In this document: positions 12,835 through 23,221 of the stretch, piece by piece | Position numbering within the stretch: position 1 is the stretch's first letter | How the letters are laid out: every line of letters starts with the position of its first letter | Assembly: GCF_000143415.4 (NCBI RefSeq) | Contig: NW_003314332.1 | Span: 533,494 to 597,493, forward strand | Direction of reading: 5' to 3' | Length of the DNA: 64,000 nt | From: Selaginella moellendorffii | Taxonomy: Eukaryota > Streptophyta > Lycopodiopsida > Selaginellales > Selaginellaceae | The notes under the pieces: model-generated | Databases searched by the model: none | The model's input: the letters and a program-made list of their open reading frames with translations, nothing else | Told to the model about the DNA's origin: nothing | Program-made: the position numbers and the translations under genes

Positions 12835-13108
12835 GGCTGGAATTCGCGCAATACCTAGTCACAAATCCATCGCCAGCGCTGGCGCCTCGTTGTGATCGAA
12901 GAAATGGGCAGATCTAAGCGCACGCCTCGCCTCGGCGTCGCCGTAGTAGCTGCCCCGACTTCCCAAGACCTTGTAAGTGAATATTCTATTCCCTTTCCTA
13001 TTTTGCCTCAGGAATATGCCTCGTGCTTAAGTCACTGCGTGGTGGTCTGGAGCTCGAATCCGGGGAGGGAGAACTAGGGTTTTCAGGGTTCCGGAGTGCG
13101 CGTGAACG
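12835..13108. promoter_or_regulatory. Divergent promoter between PDIL5-4 and eRF3
   Basis: These 274 bp lie between two start codons on opposite strands. CTAGGGTTTT at about 13074-13083 sits roughly 25 bases before the eRF3 start, a telo-box-like position seen at several genes here. A short open frame at 12892-13077 resembles no family I know and is probably leader sequence. Confidence 0.45.
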
Positions 13109-15675
13109 ATGACGGACTTGGATTCATGGGAGGAGATTGAATCGCCGGCAGGGTCACAGGCGCCAGCAGCTCCAGCGGCGTCACGGCTCAATCCATCGGC
13201 GCCTTCCTTCACATTCAATCCGTCGGCGCCATCTTTCATGCCCAGAGCTCCAGCGCCGCCGACACCAGCTCCAGCTCCACAGCCGGCGCATCAGCCTGGA
13301 TTTGCAATCCCGGTCCGAATTCCAGTCCCTGAGCCAGAGGATTCGGCGCCGTTCGACCAGGCCAATGGAATGGAGGTGGATCCTCCCAAGGAAACAAAGA
13401 AGGAGGACCCTCTTCCGGGTGAGTGATCGAATTTTCTTGGCATTTTCTCTTCTCACCTGGTCACCACTGTCAGAGGAAATTGTGGAGAAATTCGAAGCCA
13501 CCAAGATCTCACCAGGTTTCTTTCCTCTTAGTTTCTTCTTTTTAGTGTTGCTAATCGTGTATCCCAGATGTAGAAACTCGCGACGAGATGGATGCGGAAC
13601 CAGCACCAAGCAAGGAAGATTTTCCCGAAGATGTTACTGACACTCGATCGCACTTGAATGTTGTGTTCATTGGTCACGTTGGTATGAATCAAGTTTTCGC
13701 TTTTGCTGACGAAGTTAGCTCACTGTTGTCTCACTGTAGATGCTGGCAAGTCCACAATCGGTGGACAGATTCTTTTTGTGAGTGGTATGGTGGACGAACG
13801 CACCATACAGAAATACGAGCGGGAAGCCAAGGAGAAGAATCGCGAGAGCTGGTCGGTGCTTCGTTGTTTTTTATTTCTCCTCTTCGGCCATAACTGATTG
13901 TCTCTTGTTTCTCAGGTACATGGCCTACATTATGGATACTAACGAAGAAGAGCGTGCGAAGGTGCGCACTTTCTTGCACTTTGTGAATGTTTTCTTGCCG
14001 GTTTTATTCTGGTGTGTCTTGTAAATATAGGGAAAGACGGTGGAAGTTGGCAGGGCTTCCTTCGAAACGGCTAAAACGAGGTTCACGATTCTGGATGCTC
14101 CCGTAAGCTGTTTTCTACTCTCGTTTTTTCTGTTCCTTTGTCTGAAAGTGCTTTTTTTCAGGGGCACAAAAACTATGTGCCAAATATGATCAGTGGTGCT
14201 TCACAAGCGGACATTGGCGTGCTGGTAAGTGTCACGATATTTTAGCGCTACATTGTCACAAGATAAAACTATGCAGGTTATATCCGCTCGCAAAGGTGAA
14301 TTTGAAACGGGATTCGAAAGAGGAGGCCAGACACGGGAGCACGCTCAACTTGCGAAGACACTCGGTGTAGCGAAGCTCTTGGTTGTTGTAAACAAGATGG
14401 ACGATTCTTCCGTTGGGTGGGAGAAGGAAAGGTATTTATCTCGACTCCTTGTCTGCTACTAATTCTCTCTTAGGTTTGACGAGATTGAGAAGAAGATGAC
14501 TCCATTTCTGAAGTCCTGTGGTTATAACATCAAGAAAGGTTTTGTGCTATCTACTTTCTTTGTCTAAAATGCTTATACTTCTGATTGCAGATGTCCAATT
14601 CCTTCCAATCTCGGGGCTTTATGGAACAAACCTCAAAGAAAGAATGCCGACGTCTGTATGCTCTTGGTGGGAAGGACCTTGTCTGTTTGAGGCATTAGAC
14701 AGCGTGGAGCCGCCTCAAAGGGACGCTACTGGTCCGTTCAGGTATTGGAGTGTCCTAATAAACGGTGGACTTGACAGTGTTACATTTGCCGTTCCCAGGA
14801 TGCCGATCATCGACAGATACAAGGACATGGGCACGGTGGTCATGGGAAAGATAGAAGCGGGATCCGTGAGGCGGGGCGATAATTTAGTGGTCATGCCCAA
14901 CAAGGTTGGCATGATATAAATAATCTGTTTACTGACATTGTTTGATTCTGTACAGGCTCCAGTGAAGGTTATCACCATCTTCCGTGACGCTGATGAAGTC
15001 AATCAAGCCAAACCCGGAGAAAATCTAAGAATACGGCTGTCTGGTCTTGAGGAGGATGACATTTCATCTGGTTTTGTGCTCTCCAGCAGCAGTAAGCTTT
15101 TCCCTGACTGATATTTTGTTCTCTTTCCTTACCCTCGTTATCCAGGCAGCCCAATCCCCGCTGTGCTGGAGTTCGATGCTCAGCTTCAAGTGTTGGAACT
15201 TCTCGATCACAAGGTAGGCATTCTGCAATTGCGTAAGCTGGTCTTACAGCTTCGATTTCATGCAGGCTATATTCACGGCTGGATATAAGGCTGTTCTCCA
15301 CATCCACGCGGTCGTGGAAGAATGTGAGATCATGGAGCTCATGCAACAGATTGACCCAAAAACCAAGAAGCCAATGAAGAAAAAAGTGCTCTTTGTCAAG
15401 AGTGGCGCCGTTGTCGTTGTCAGGATTCAGGTAAGCTGTTTCTTTTTTTCCCTCCTCTCGAGCCGTTTATATTCACAAAACCATACCAGGTTCCTGCTCC
15501 AATCTGCATTGAGAAGTTTCAGGACTTTCCACAGATGGGCCGTTTCACTTTGCGTGACGAAGGTGCTTGTCTCTCAACTTCTGTTACTATGCTACTACTG
15601 AGATTTGGTGTTGTGCTTCCCATTCCAGGCAAGACTGTCGCCATTGGCAAGGTCATTAAGCTGAGGCAGGAATGA
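13109..15675 (+). CDS. eRF3: Eukaryotic peptide chain release factor eRF3 (GTPase)
   Basis: This GTPase partners eRF1 in stop-codon-dependent termination in the cytosol. The start gives MTDLDSWEEIESPAG. Residues about 27-47 contain two overlapping PAM2-type motifs (SRLNPSAPSF then FNPSAPSFMP), which bind the MLLE domain of poly(A)-binding protein. After an acidic/proline linker comes the EF1A-like core. G1 is GHVDAGKST, split by an intron after GHV. Other marks are MDTNEEERAKGKTVEVG (switch I), DAPGHKNY (G3) and NKMD (G4). Domains 2 and 3 end with GRFTLRDEGKTVAIGKV and KLRQE then stop at 15675. All introns are short with gt..ag. One exon (from 14518) carries MPTSVCSWWEGPCLFEALD, so the core is uninterrupted. 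It is convergent with RBM22. Confidence 0.93.
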
Positions 15676-15967
15676 CTCAGAGTGACTTGTAGCGACGCTT
15701 TGGTTCGTGCTGCTGGCCTGAATCTGCGGTAAGCCCGCTCTTGCAAGTTTTCTTCTTGCTCACCAAAGCCTCTTTCTTGCGCAGATGAATTCAACGCAAT
15801 GGCCTATATTTTTGTTTCTCGCGTATCTCCATATCATCGAACTGTATTTTGGTGAGCTAGCAAGCACGACAAACGTATTGACACGTTTCTTAATCTACGC
15901 AAGTTGTTTTCGAGAATAACAAGGTTGTTACAACATTAGTCCAGCCGATCTTACGAAAACCCACACG

Positions 15968-17279
15968 CTAGTACTGATCGTGGTAGTACTGCTCCTGCGA
16001 TGTTACTGCCGCTGGCGCAGGCTGAGGCTCCGGATACTCGTACGCATTCTGGAGCTGGAGTAAACTGTTGCTGCTGGACGCTTCGTCTTTGCGGAAAGGC
16101 ACGGATCCCATCCTCTGCGGATCCATCGAAGGGTAGTAAGGATTGTCCGAGAGCGGCGCCGGAGGAGGCAGGTAGTAGGCCGCTCCGCCATCCTGCTCCG
16201 CCGCTCCGCCATCTTCGTTGCTCTGCTCCTCCTGAGCTCCACCACCGCTGCTCAAGTCCGACTTTGCTGCTTGAGGCTTCCCCCACATGAGCTTGAGCCT
16301 GACTCCGTTCACCACGAGCTTGTGTGCGAGGTCCTCGGCAGCTTTCTCGGCGTCCTCACGCGTGGTGTAAGTGATGAAGGCGCAGGCCCTCTGCGGGACG
16401 AGCCGGAGCGATTCGATCTCTCCATACGAGTAGAAGTTGTCTTTGAGATCCTCGGTGGTGACTCTCTCGTCGAGGCCACCAACGTAGAGCGTCCTCACGG
16501 TGGTATCGTCGGGAGGAGTGAGCGTCGACATCTCCTCGGCCTTTTTCAGGAGCTTTGCAGCAACGGGATCATTCAACCTGCAAAGAAAAGAACTCTCAAA
16601 GTGAGAAGAAACGCGAAGAAGAGAACACAACTTACCCGTAGTAGCGGTCCTTGATGTTTTGCTGTGAGAGCTCGCCAGTGACTGGCATCTCGTGCCTGTA
16701 GGGACAAGCATCACCTCTTTGGCATCCACCGCGGACAAAGAAGCTGCAAATGTGTGCTCGGTTGCGCTTGTAGTATGGGCTCGTCCTCTGGAGCTTGAGG
16801 ATCATGTCATTCGGCCGGACTTTACCAAAGGACGACTCGTGATCCACCTTGCGGTCGTGTTCTTCCGCAAAGTACTCGCGATTGACATCGCTCTTGGGTA
16901 TGACATCGTTGGTGTCGACCCCCAGGGCGCTATCCCGGGCCTGGACGGGCAGCCCATACTCGAGATCCAGCACACAGACCTGGCACACATTCTTGAGCTT
17001 GCTACACGTCTGGCAAATCTCAGTCTTCTTGTATCGCGAGTCGCGGCCGGCCTTCCAGCGAAAGACGGTGAAGGGCCTGGCGCAAATCTTACACTCCTTG
17101 TCGAAATTCGCCTTGGTCTGTGCCCAAAAAATACAAACAATGTGAGCTCCTCGGTGAGGAATCGCGGCGCTTACCATGCGAACATAGGGATTATCCCCCA
17201 GGCACGTCTCGCAGATGATCGGGAAGTCCGAGCGCTCCCACCCATCGGCCTCCAGATCGCGCAGCAGCCTGTGCGCCAT
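15968..17279 (-). CDS. RBM22: Pre-mRNA-splicing factor RBM22/ECM2 (CCCH zinc finger plus RRM)
   Basis: This protein contacts U6 and intron RNA in the activated spliceosome (Slt11/Ecm2 in yeast). Exon 1 ([33 protein letters not shown]) and the start of exon 2 ([24 protein letters not shown]) form the N-terminal zinc-binding Torus part. The CCCH finger [19 protein letters not shown] has C-x7-C-x5-C-x3-H spacing. The third exon holds the RRM, with RNP2 LYVGGL and RNP1 ACAFITY, then a Gly/Pro/Tyr-rich tail ending YYHDQY at 15968. Introns lie at about 17115-17170 and 16578-16635. A damaged partial copy lies at 46.2-46.8 kb. Plants encode several zinc-finger CCCH proteins of this class; this one appears intact. 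Confidence 0.92.
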
Positions 17280-17282
17280 AGC

Positions 17283-17300
17283 TCAACCCTAGCCCTAAAA
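17283..17300 (-). promoter_or_regulatory. Double telo-box before RBM22
   Basis: Read on the minus strand, two AGGGCTAGGGTT-type units (plus strand AACCCTAGCCCTAAAA) lie a few bases upstream of the RBM22 start at 17279. The same string is kept in the partial copy at about 46835-46850, so promoter sequence was duplicated together with the gene. Confidence 0.5.
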
Positions 17301-17312
17301 CTCGTGGATTAG

Positions 17313-18357
17313 GTTAACTGGTATTTAGTGATTTATAGGCCTAGCTCAATGAAACTTTGAAGAGATGGTTGATCCTATGACGGGGATGCCATACTCTCAA
17401 TCGAGCTACGTTTCTTGAGTATTTCAATGACAATCCCGGTAATGGTTTCTATCTTCTGCAAACCATCACATATCCAGTACAACCTCAACGAAATTCTTTT
17501 TTTCAAGTCTTAATTGCTGAGTTATCTGCAACTGAGGGAATGGTATCAGCCTTATTGGGTTCTTTGCTGATATGCCTGCTTGTTTCCCACCGTTTTGAGT
17601 TTTGCTTGTAACTCTTGTTCATATAGATTCCCACTGCTGGCCCAGATTGTCGAAATTTTAGTGTCCTGAATTATGCGTGTTCTTCAGAAAACCGGGAACC
17701 ACAACTTAGCTACAAGTTATGACAATCTGGTAATTCACTACTGGAACTTATAAGTACAATTTGCTCGCCACAAGAGCTAGACATGCAAAGCTTTTGTGCA
17801 TTGGACTGTAAGCTATTCATTCATTTCAATGTTGTTGCATGTTTTAACTTGCTCTTCTTGTGCAGGCTCTACATTTGAGGTTTTTACTCCACTCGCAAGC
17901 TGAAATAATGAACAGTGATTGGAGCGCTTGGCAAGTAGATGTTCTCTATTTGGCACAAGAATGTGTGGAGTCACTTACAAGGTGATATGCAATAATCATC
18001 GAATCCTGGCACAACTGGAGGAGATACCAAGATGACATTTGTTATGTGGATCTTTGTAAACTTTGGGGGATGTGTGTTCACAAAACATTTGCTTGTAGCC
18101 AGCCACAGGATAAGTTCATTTGGAGCATAACATTAGAGATAACTTGAACGAGTGGAATCTGCTTGTGTTTTGCACCAGCTCAAAGGCACTTGCTACAACG
18201 CTATTGTCTGATTTTCGAGAAGAGGAGCAAGCTTACATGGGAATGCCATTTCATGAGTTTGGCAATTGTAGGTTATCTTTTAGAATTCGTAATATTTGCC
18301 TTATTATTTATATTTTGCAATATAAATTCCAAATAATCAAATTTCAAAAGTTTATTC
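17313..18357 (+). pseudogene. Decayed gene remnant, left half (split by the 18.4-23.2 kb retrotransposon)
   Basis: I recognise no intact gene here. Coding-like pieces are interrupted by stops and shifts: VDPMTGMPYSQSS near 17367, NSDWSAWQVDVLYLAQEC near 17915 and an open stretch at 18120-18290 with LNEWNLLVFCTSSKALATTL. A block around 17365-17410 resembles 47175-47225. The retrotransposon at 18358 sits directly after it, and similar coding-like pieces resume at 23222, suggesting one older gene that was split. The family is unknown. Confidence 0.3.
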
Positions 18358-18532
18358 TGTGAGGGCCAAGTGTACGGTTACGATGCCGTATACTAATATT
18401 ACCATAGTGGGATTTTGGTAGTCGTCGAATTGGTTTCAATCTGGACCACTCACTTCTGTATATAAGCTAGGGTTTTTGGGCTAATTGATATGCACATTTC
18501 TATATTCCCTTTCCATATTCCAAGCACTCACA
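18358..18532 (+). repeat. 5' LTR of the 18.4-23.2 kb element
   Basis: A 175-bp repeat with inverted ends TGTGAG...CTCACA and a TATA box (TATATAAG) at about 18459-18466. It is nearly identical to the 3' LTR; differences cluster around the TATA box and near the 3' end. TTGGTGGAGG, a possible primer-binding site starting TGG, follows one base after it. That does not match the usual initiator-Met site. Confidence 0.9.
18459..18466 (+). promoter_or_regulatory. LTR TATA box
   Basis: TATATAAG in the 5' LTR; the 3' LTR has TATATAAA at the same place. It would place the transcription start inside the LTR, as expected for an LTR promoter. Confidence 0.6.
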
Positions 18533-18762
18533 TTGGTGGAGGTGAGGGGCACCTTTGATTGTCTTTGAGGAGTGCTTGGATTTGGGATTTTGGTTTAGAT
18601 CTAGCTTTTGCATTGTCTAGATTTAGCTTTTTCCATTTCCTTCTTTTTGTTCTTTCCTTTCAGGATTTTGGTTTAGATCTAGCTTTTTGTATTGTCTAGA
18701 TCTACCATTTCCTTCTAGCTTTTTGTCATTTCTCTTCTTTTGCTCTTTCTTTTTCATTCTCT
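18533..18762 (+). other. Retrotransposon leader with short internal repeats
   Basis: The untranslated leader between LTR and gag. It contains several pyrimidine-rich near-copies of a unit reading GATTTTGGTTTAGATCTAGC, followed by a CTTT-rich stretch up to the gag start. Confidence 0.6.
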
Positions 18763-19695
18763 ATGGCAGATCAGCAATCTCCTCCTTTGACTCTCGAGCA
18801 GCAGTTGGTCCAATTGCTTGATGCTATGCACTTGCAATTGAACAACCAAACTCAATTGATGGCGGCATTCACGGCACATGGTCCAACTCCTCCTGCTCTT
18901 GGTGCCAATCCTCGTGTTCGGCCGGAGTTCTTTCGTGGGAATCCTGGGGATGATGTGTACCATTGGTTTGATCACTTCACGATGATTGCCACATATCATT
19001 CTTGGGATGATACTCGATGGTTGCCTGAGTTTCCCACATGTCTCCAAGGGACGGCATTGCAGTGGTACAATGGTTTGAGCGCAGCCACTCGTGGGGATTG
19101 GAGTGTTCTCCTGGACGTCTTCAAACGCGCCTTCGGACATGGCGATGATTGTGATGATGCTTTCCAACAATTGCATCATCTTCGCCAAGGGCCATCTGAG
19201 TCGGTGATGCAATTTGGCGTTCGTTTCCGAAGTCTTTTGCTTCGTGCGGAGCCAAATATGTCGGAGCGGATCAAACTAGGAATGTTGTGGCTAGCACTTT
19301 GTCAAGATCTTGTTGGACTTATGCATGCACTTGCTCCTGCCACCCTTGACGATGCTCTTCGCTTGGCACAATGTTATGAGACGTCGCCTCTTCCACTTCT
19401 CGCTGCACGTCCTTCTGCTCCACTTCCTATGGGTGATGGTCCTATTCCAATGGAGGTTGATGCTGCTGCTGCTCGAGTCCAAGGACAAGCGCGAGGACGT
19501 GGTCGTGGCCGTGATGTTCGCTGCTGGGCGTGTGATGAAGTTGGTCATACTTATCGGCGTTGCCGTCGTTTTCTGGATTGGCGACCTCCATTTCCTAGGT
19601 GGAGACCTTGGCATCAGCAACGTCCCGTGGGTGCTGCTGTAGTGGAAGGTCTAGACACCGAGATGCATCCGGGAAATGAGGAGTCGCGCGAGTAA
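18763..19695 (+). CDS. Retrotransposon gag (capsid/nucleocapsid) protein
   Basis: An open frame of 310 codons. The capsid-like part contains FRGNPGDDVYHWFDHFTMIA and WLPEFPTCLQGTALQWYNGL, the usual Ty3 gag pattern. A basic RGRGRGRD stretch precedes a CCHC zinc knuckle, CWACDEVGHTYRRC. The frame ends in TAA that overlaps the next ATG (TAATG), so pol would be reached by termination-reinitiation or shift rather than by simple fusion. Confidence 0.85.
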   Translation: MADQQSPPLTLEQQLVQLLDAMHLQLNNQTQLMAAFTAHGPTPPALGANPRVRPEFFRGNPGDDVYHWFDHFTMIATYHSWDDTRWLPEFPTCLQGTALQWYNGLSAATRGDWSVLLDVFKRAFGHGDDCDDAFQQLHHLRQGPSESVMQFGVRFRSLLLRAEPNMSERIKLGMLWLALCQDLVGLMHALAPATLDDALRLAQCYETSPLPLLAARPSAPLPMGDGPIPMEVDAAAARVQGQARGRGRGRDVRCWACDEVGHTYRRCRRFLDWRPPFPRWRPWHQQRPVGAAVVEGLDTEMHPGNEESRE

Positions 19696-22600
19696 TGGAG
19701 GGACCTTGCGCAAATAAGTTAGTGACCCCTCCATCTTTCTTTCAGGAGTATCATCAAGGGGTTCACTCGGCACCGGTCCATCCAGTGTTTACTTTCCAAG
19801 CTCGTTTTTATAACAAGAGGTCTCCTATTATTCTCTCCGTGTTGGTTGATACAGGTTCGAGTTTATCTTCTATTGCTCGACCTGTTGCCACATATTGTCG
19901 TTTACACTTGCGTTGTGCGGCAGAACCAATTTTCATTCTTTATGGCAATGGCCGTACACATGCATGTGCACGGGATGAGGTGGACCTGGTTGTGCGTGTG
20001 GGCAATCTCGAGCTTGAGTTGCAGCCGTTGCGGGTGGTGCCGAGTCAAGCTTTTGACCTCATTCTTGGTATGGATTGGTTGCAGTGCAATCATGCCAAGT
20101 GTGACTTTGAGGCTTCTCCCCCTTGTCTCATACTTCCTTATGTTTCATCCATTCCTTTCACTTCCATACCTCTTCGTCCCTCTACTTCTACCTTTGCTTC
20201 CATTACTTTTGTTCCCCCACTCTTTCCTTTTGTGTTTCCATCTTGTTCTGCTTTTCCCTTTTCTGATCCCTCTGACGATCTTTGTGTTGCAACAGTTGAC
20301 CGGCTCATGAAGGAGTATTTTGATCTCTTTGAATTTGACTTATCGTCTGGGGCCAAGATTACCACACGTCATCCGATTCCAACCGGGGATGCTCATCCAA
20401 TCAAGGTTCCTGTTCGTCGTCGGTCACCTAAGGAGATCAAGATTTTACGAGCAAACGTCAAGGAAATGCTGGAGAAGGGTGTTATTCGGAAGTCGCGGAG
20501 TCCTTGGGCATGTGAACCTCATCTTGTGACGAAGCCTGATGGGAGTATTCGTTTCTGCATCGACTATCGTCCGTTAAACGAAGTAACGATCCCAGATGTG
20601 TATCCTCTTCCTCACACTACTGATCTCTTGGATCGTCTAGGGCGAAGTCGTTGGTTCACCAAGCTAGATCTTGCTTCTGGGTATTGGCAAGTACCAATGG
20701 CCGAAGAAGATATTCCTAAGACTGCTTTTCGTACACCATTTGGTTTGTACGAGTTCTTGGTGATGCCGTTTGGTTTGAACAATGCTCCAGCAACTTTCCA
20801 GCGGATGATGGACGAGGTTCTTTGCGATATGCCGGAGGTGACTGCTGACTTCATTGATGATGTCTTGATCCACTCGGAGGGGACGTGGGAGGAGCACATT
20901 CGTGATGTTTGTAAAGTGTTGGATCAGCTACGCGACGTTGGTTTAAAGCTGAAGCGGTCAAAGTGCATGTTTGGGTCCAAGGACACAACTTATCTTGGGT
21001 ACCGTATTTCTCGTGAGGGTTTGAACAATGCTCCAGCAACTTTCCAGCGGATGATGGATGAGGTCCTTTGCGATATGTCGGAGGTGACTGCTAACTTCAT
21101 TGATGATGTCTTGATCCACTCGGAGGGGATGTGGGAGGAGCACGTTCGTGATGTTTGTAAAGTGTTGGTTTAAAGCTGAAGCAGTCAAAGTGCATGTTTG
21201 GGTCCAAGGACACAACTTATCTTGGGTACCGTATTTCTCGTGAGGGTTTGCAAGTTGATCCTGACAAACTTGTGGCTGTTCTAAAGTTCCCTACTCCGAA
21301 GTGTGTGAATGATGTGTAGTGCTTTTTGGGTAAGGTGCAGTATCTCGGTCGTTTTGTGGATCATCTTTCCAATCGCACTACACCATTGCGAGCATTGTTA
21401 AAGTCATCAATGTCATCTTTCATCTGGTGTCTGGATTGTGAGCGAGCGTTCGTGGATCTCAAAGAACTATTGACGACTCCTCCGGTTTTGGCATATCCTG
21501 ACTACACTCGACCTTTTATTTTGCGCGTGGATGCTTCTAACATTGGTCTTGGAGGTGTGTTGATGCAAGAGAGCTCAAGTGTGCCGGGTTAGCGCCATCC
21601 CATTGCATACATAAGCCGTACATTACAACCAGCGGAGATGAACTACTCCACGATGGAGAAGGAGTGTTTAGCAACAATCTGGGGTTTCGAGAAACTTCAT
21701 GCCTATCTACATGGTTCTCGGACGTTACTTGAAGGTGACCATGCTGCTGTTACTTCATTATTGAAGCGGAAGAACATGGTTAGTCGTACGGCTCGATGGG
21801 CTTTGAAGCTTCAGATATATAATTTCGATGTTGTTCATCGCCCAGGGAGTTCTATGGCTGATGCTGATGCCCTTTCTCGAGCTCCTCTTCCTTCTCCACT
21901 CACTTCTCATGTTTCTGACGAATCTGTTGTTCCAGCATCTGTGGATTTTCTAGATGAGGATTCTGTGCCGTCGGCGGTTGCTGTCCTTGACGTTCAGTGT
22001 CCACAAGGTGCAGAGAAAGATCTACCTTCTCTTGATGAGGTTCGCGAGGCTCAAAAGATTGAGCCGTGGATTTGGAGGCTTCGAGATGGGTTTGAGAATC
22101 CTACATCACTTGCTGATGACTTGCCTTTCTGGCATTTACATTCTCAATATCGCCTTGACGATGGCCTTCTTTATTTTGTGGGGACGGATCCTGATGATCA
22201 TTTACGGCTGGTGGTGCCTTCGGTGTTTATTCCGCAGTTTCTCCATGCCTACCATGATTCTCCTGTTCTAGGTGGGCATATGGGACACCGTCATGTCACC
22301 GAGAAGCTGTGCAGGTCTTTCTATTGGCCAGAGATGCGACGTGATATTATCTGGTATGTGCGTAGCTGCGTTTAGTGCCAAGCTCGTAATACTCCCCCTC
22401 GTGCTACGGAAGGACAGTTGGAGTCAATTGCGGTTTCCCGTCCGTTTGAGTTAGTGGCGTCTCTTCGGTATGCATATGTTACAGGGATGCAGAGTTCTGT
22501 TGGTGCTTCACCATATAAACTCCTATATGGTCATGATCCAATATTACCAATGGAGCTGGGTTTACCTTCGCGATTGCCACGTGCTGCCGATGCTAGATCA

Positions 22601-23014
22601 TGGGATCAGTATTTGACGAGCATTCTTCCACTTGTCCGAGCAGAGTCTGCCGAACACTTAGGCCGCGTACAAGTGGGACAACAACAGCACTACAACTCTC
22701 ATCATTGTCTACCTGTGGAGTACAAAATGGATGATTTGGTGTTAGTTCGTTTTCCCCATCTTACGGTACGTGGTTTATCTAAGGGGCTTCTTGCGCAATG
22801 GAAAGGACCGTATCGAGTGTTGCGACAAATTGGACCACAAGTTTATGAGGTTCGGCATGACGTTCAGCAGGCCGATCCTTCAGAGATTGTGCATGTGCAG
22901 CGGCTAAAACACTTCATACAAAGGGATCAAGAGGAGTTAATACCACCTACAGATCCACCGATGCCTCCTCCTGACGTTCCTCCGGATCCCGGCCCATCTT
23001 CAAGAGAACCCTGA
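19695..23014 (+). pseudogene. Retrotransposon pol, broken (protease-RT-RNase H-integrase remnants)
   Basis: The first 492 codons are open. The aspartic protease has VDTGSSLSS at about 19845 and LILGMDWL. The RT has CIDYRPLNEVTIPD, KLDLASGYWQVPM, MPFGLNNAPATFQ and a FIDDVLIHS catalytic box. The frame then runs into a duplicated RT segment and stops. RNase H resumes at 21326 (LRVDASNIGLGGVL, MNYSTMEKECLA, RPGSSMADADALSRAP). The integrase HHCC finger is present (GHMGHRHVTEKLC...C..C), but the DDE core is missing: sequence jumps from RPFELV to a C-terminal segment with GASPYKLLYGHDP and GPYRVLRQIGPQVYEV. This copy cannot make active integrase. Confidence 0.88.
20772..21244 (+). repeat. Tandem duplication inside the RT domain
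   Basis: Unit 1 (about 20772-21017, 246 bp) is followed directly by unit 2 (about 21018-21244), starting at the shared GGTTTGAACAATGC. Unit 2 lacks 19 bases between two GTTG repeats, which shifts the frame and creates the stop at 21173. The breakpoints share GGTTTG, consistent with slippage or unequal exchange. Confidence 0.85.
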
Positions 23015-23030
23015 TGGTCTTCCATTATCC

Positions 23031-23046
23031 CGAGAGGAGGGGATGA
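23031..23046 (+). other. Polypurine tract of the 18.4-23.2 kb element
   Basis: GAGAGGAGGGGATGA lies directly before the 3' LTR, the expected primer site for plus-strand synthesis. Confidence 0.7.
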
Positions 23047-23221
23047 TGTGAGGGCCAAGTGTACGGTTACGATGCCGTATACTAATATTACCATAGTGGG
23101 ATTTTGGTAGTCGTCGGATTGGTTTCAATCTGGACCACTTGCTCCTGTATATAAACTAGGGTTTTTGGGCTAATTGATATGCACATTTTTGTATTCCCTT
23201 TCCATATTCCAAGCACTCACA
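23047..23221 (+). repeat. 3' LTR of the 18.4-23.2 kb element
   Basis: 175 bp, the same length and ends as the 5' LTR, with a TATATAAA box. The following bases ATTC repeat the bases before the 5' LTR. Confidence 0.9.

Larger units (their letters stand above)
18358..23221 (+). mobile_element. Ty3/gypsy LTR retrotransposon, nearly complete but defective
   Basis: Two 175-bp LTRs in direct orientation start TGTGAG and end CTCACA, and differ at only a handful of sites. The four bases ATTC flank both sides as a likely target duplication. Order inside is gag, protease, RT, RNase H, integrase zinc finger, integrase C-terminus, which is Ty3/gypsy order. Defects: a tandem duplication in RT, stop codons near 21173, 21318, 21590 and 22373, and loss of the integrase catalytic core between about 22450 and 22470. 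A related, much more decayed copy lies at about 61-64 kb. Confidence 0.9.

Noticed and set aside
12892..13077. Short open frame upstream of eRF3
   Set aside because: No homology recognised; it lies in the divergent promoter/leader and ends before the eRF3 start.
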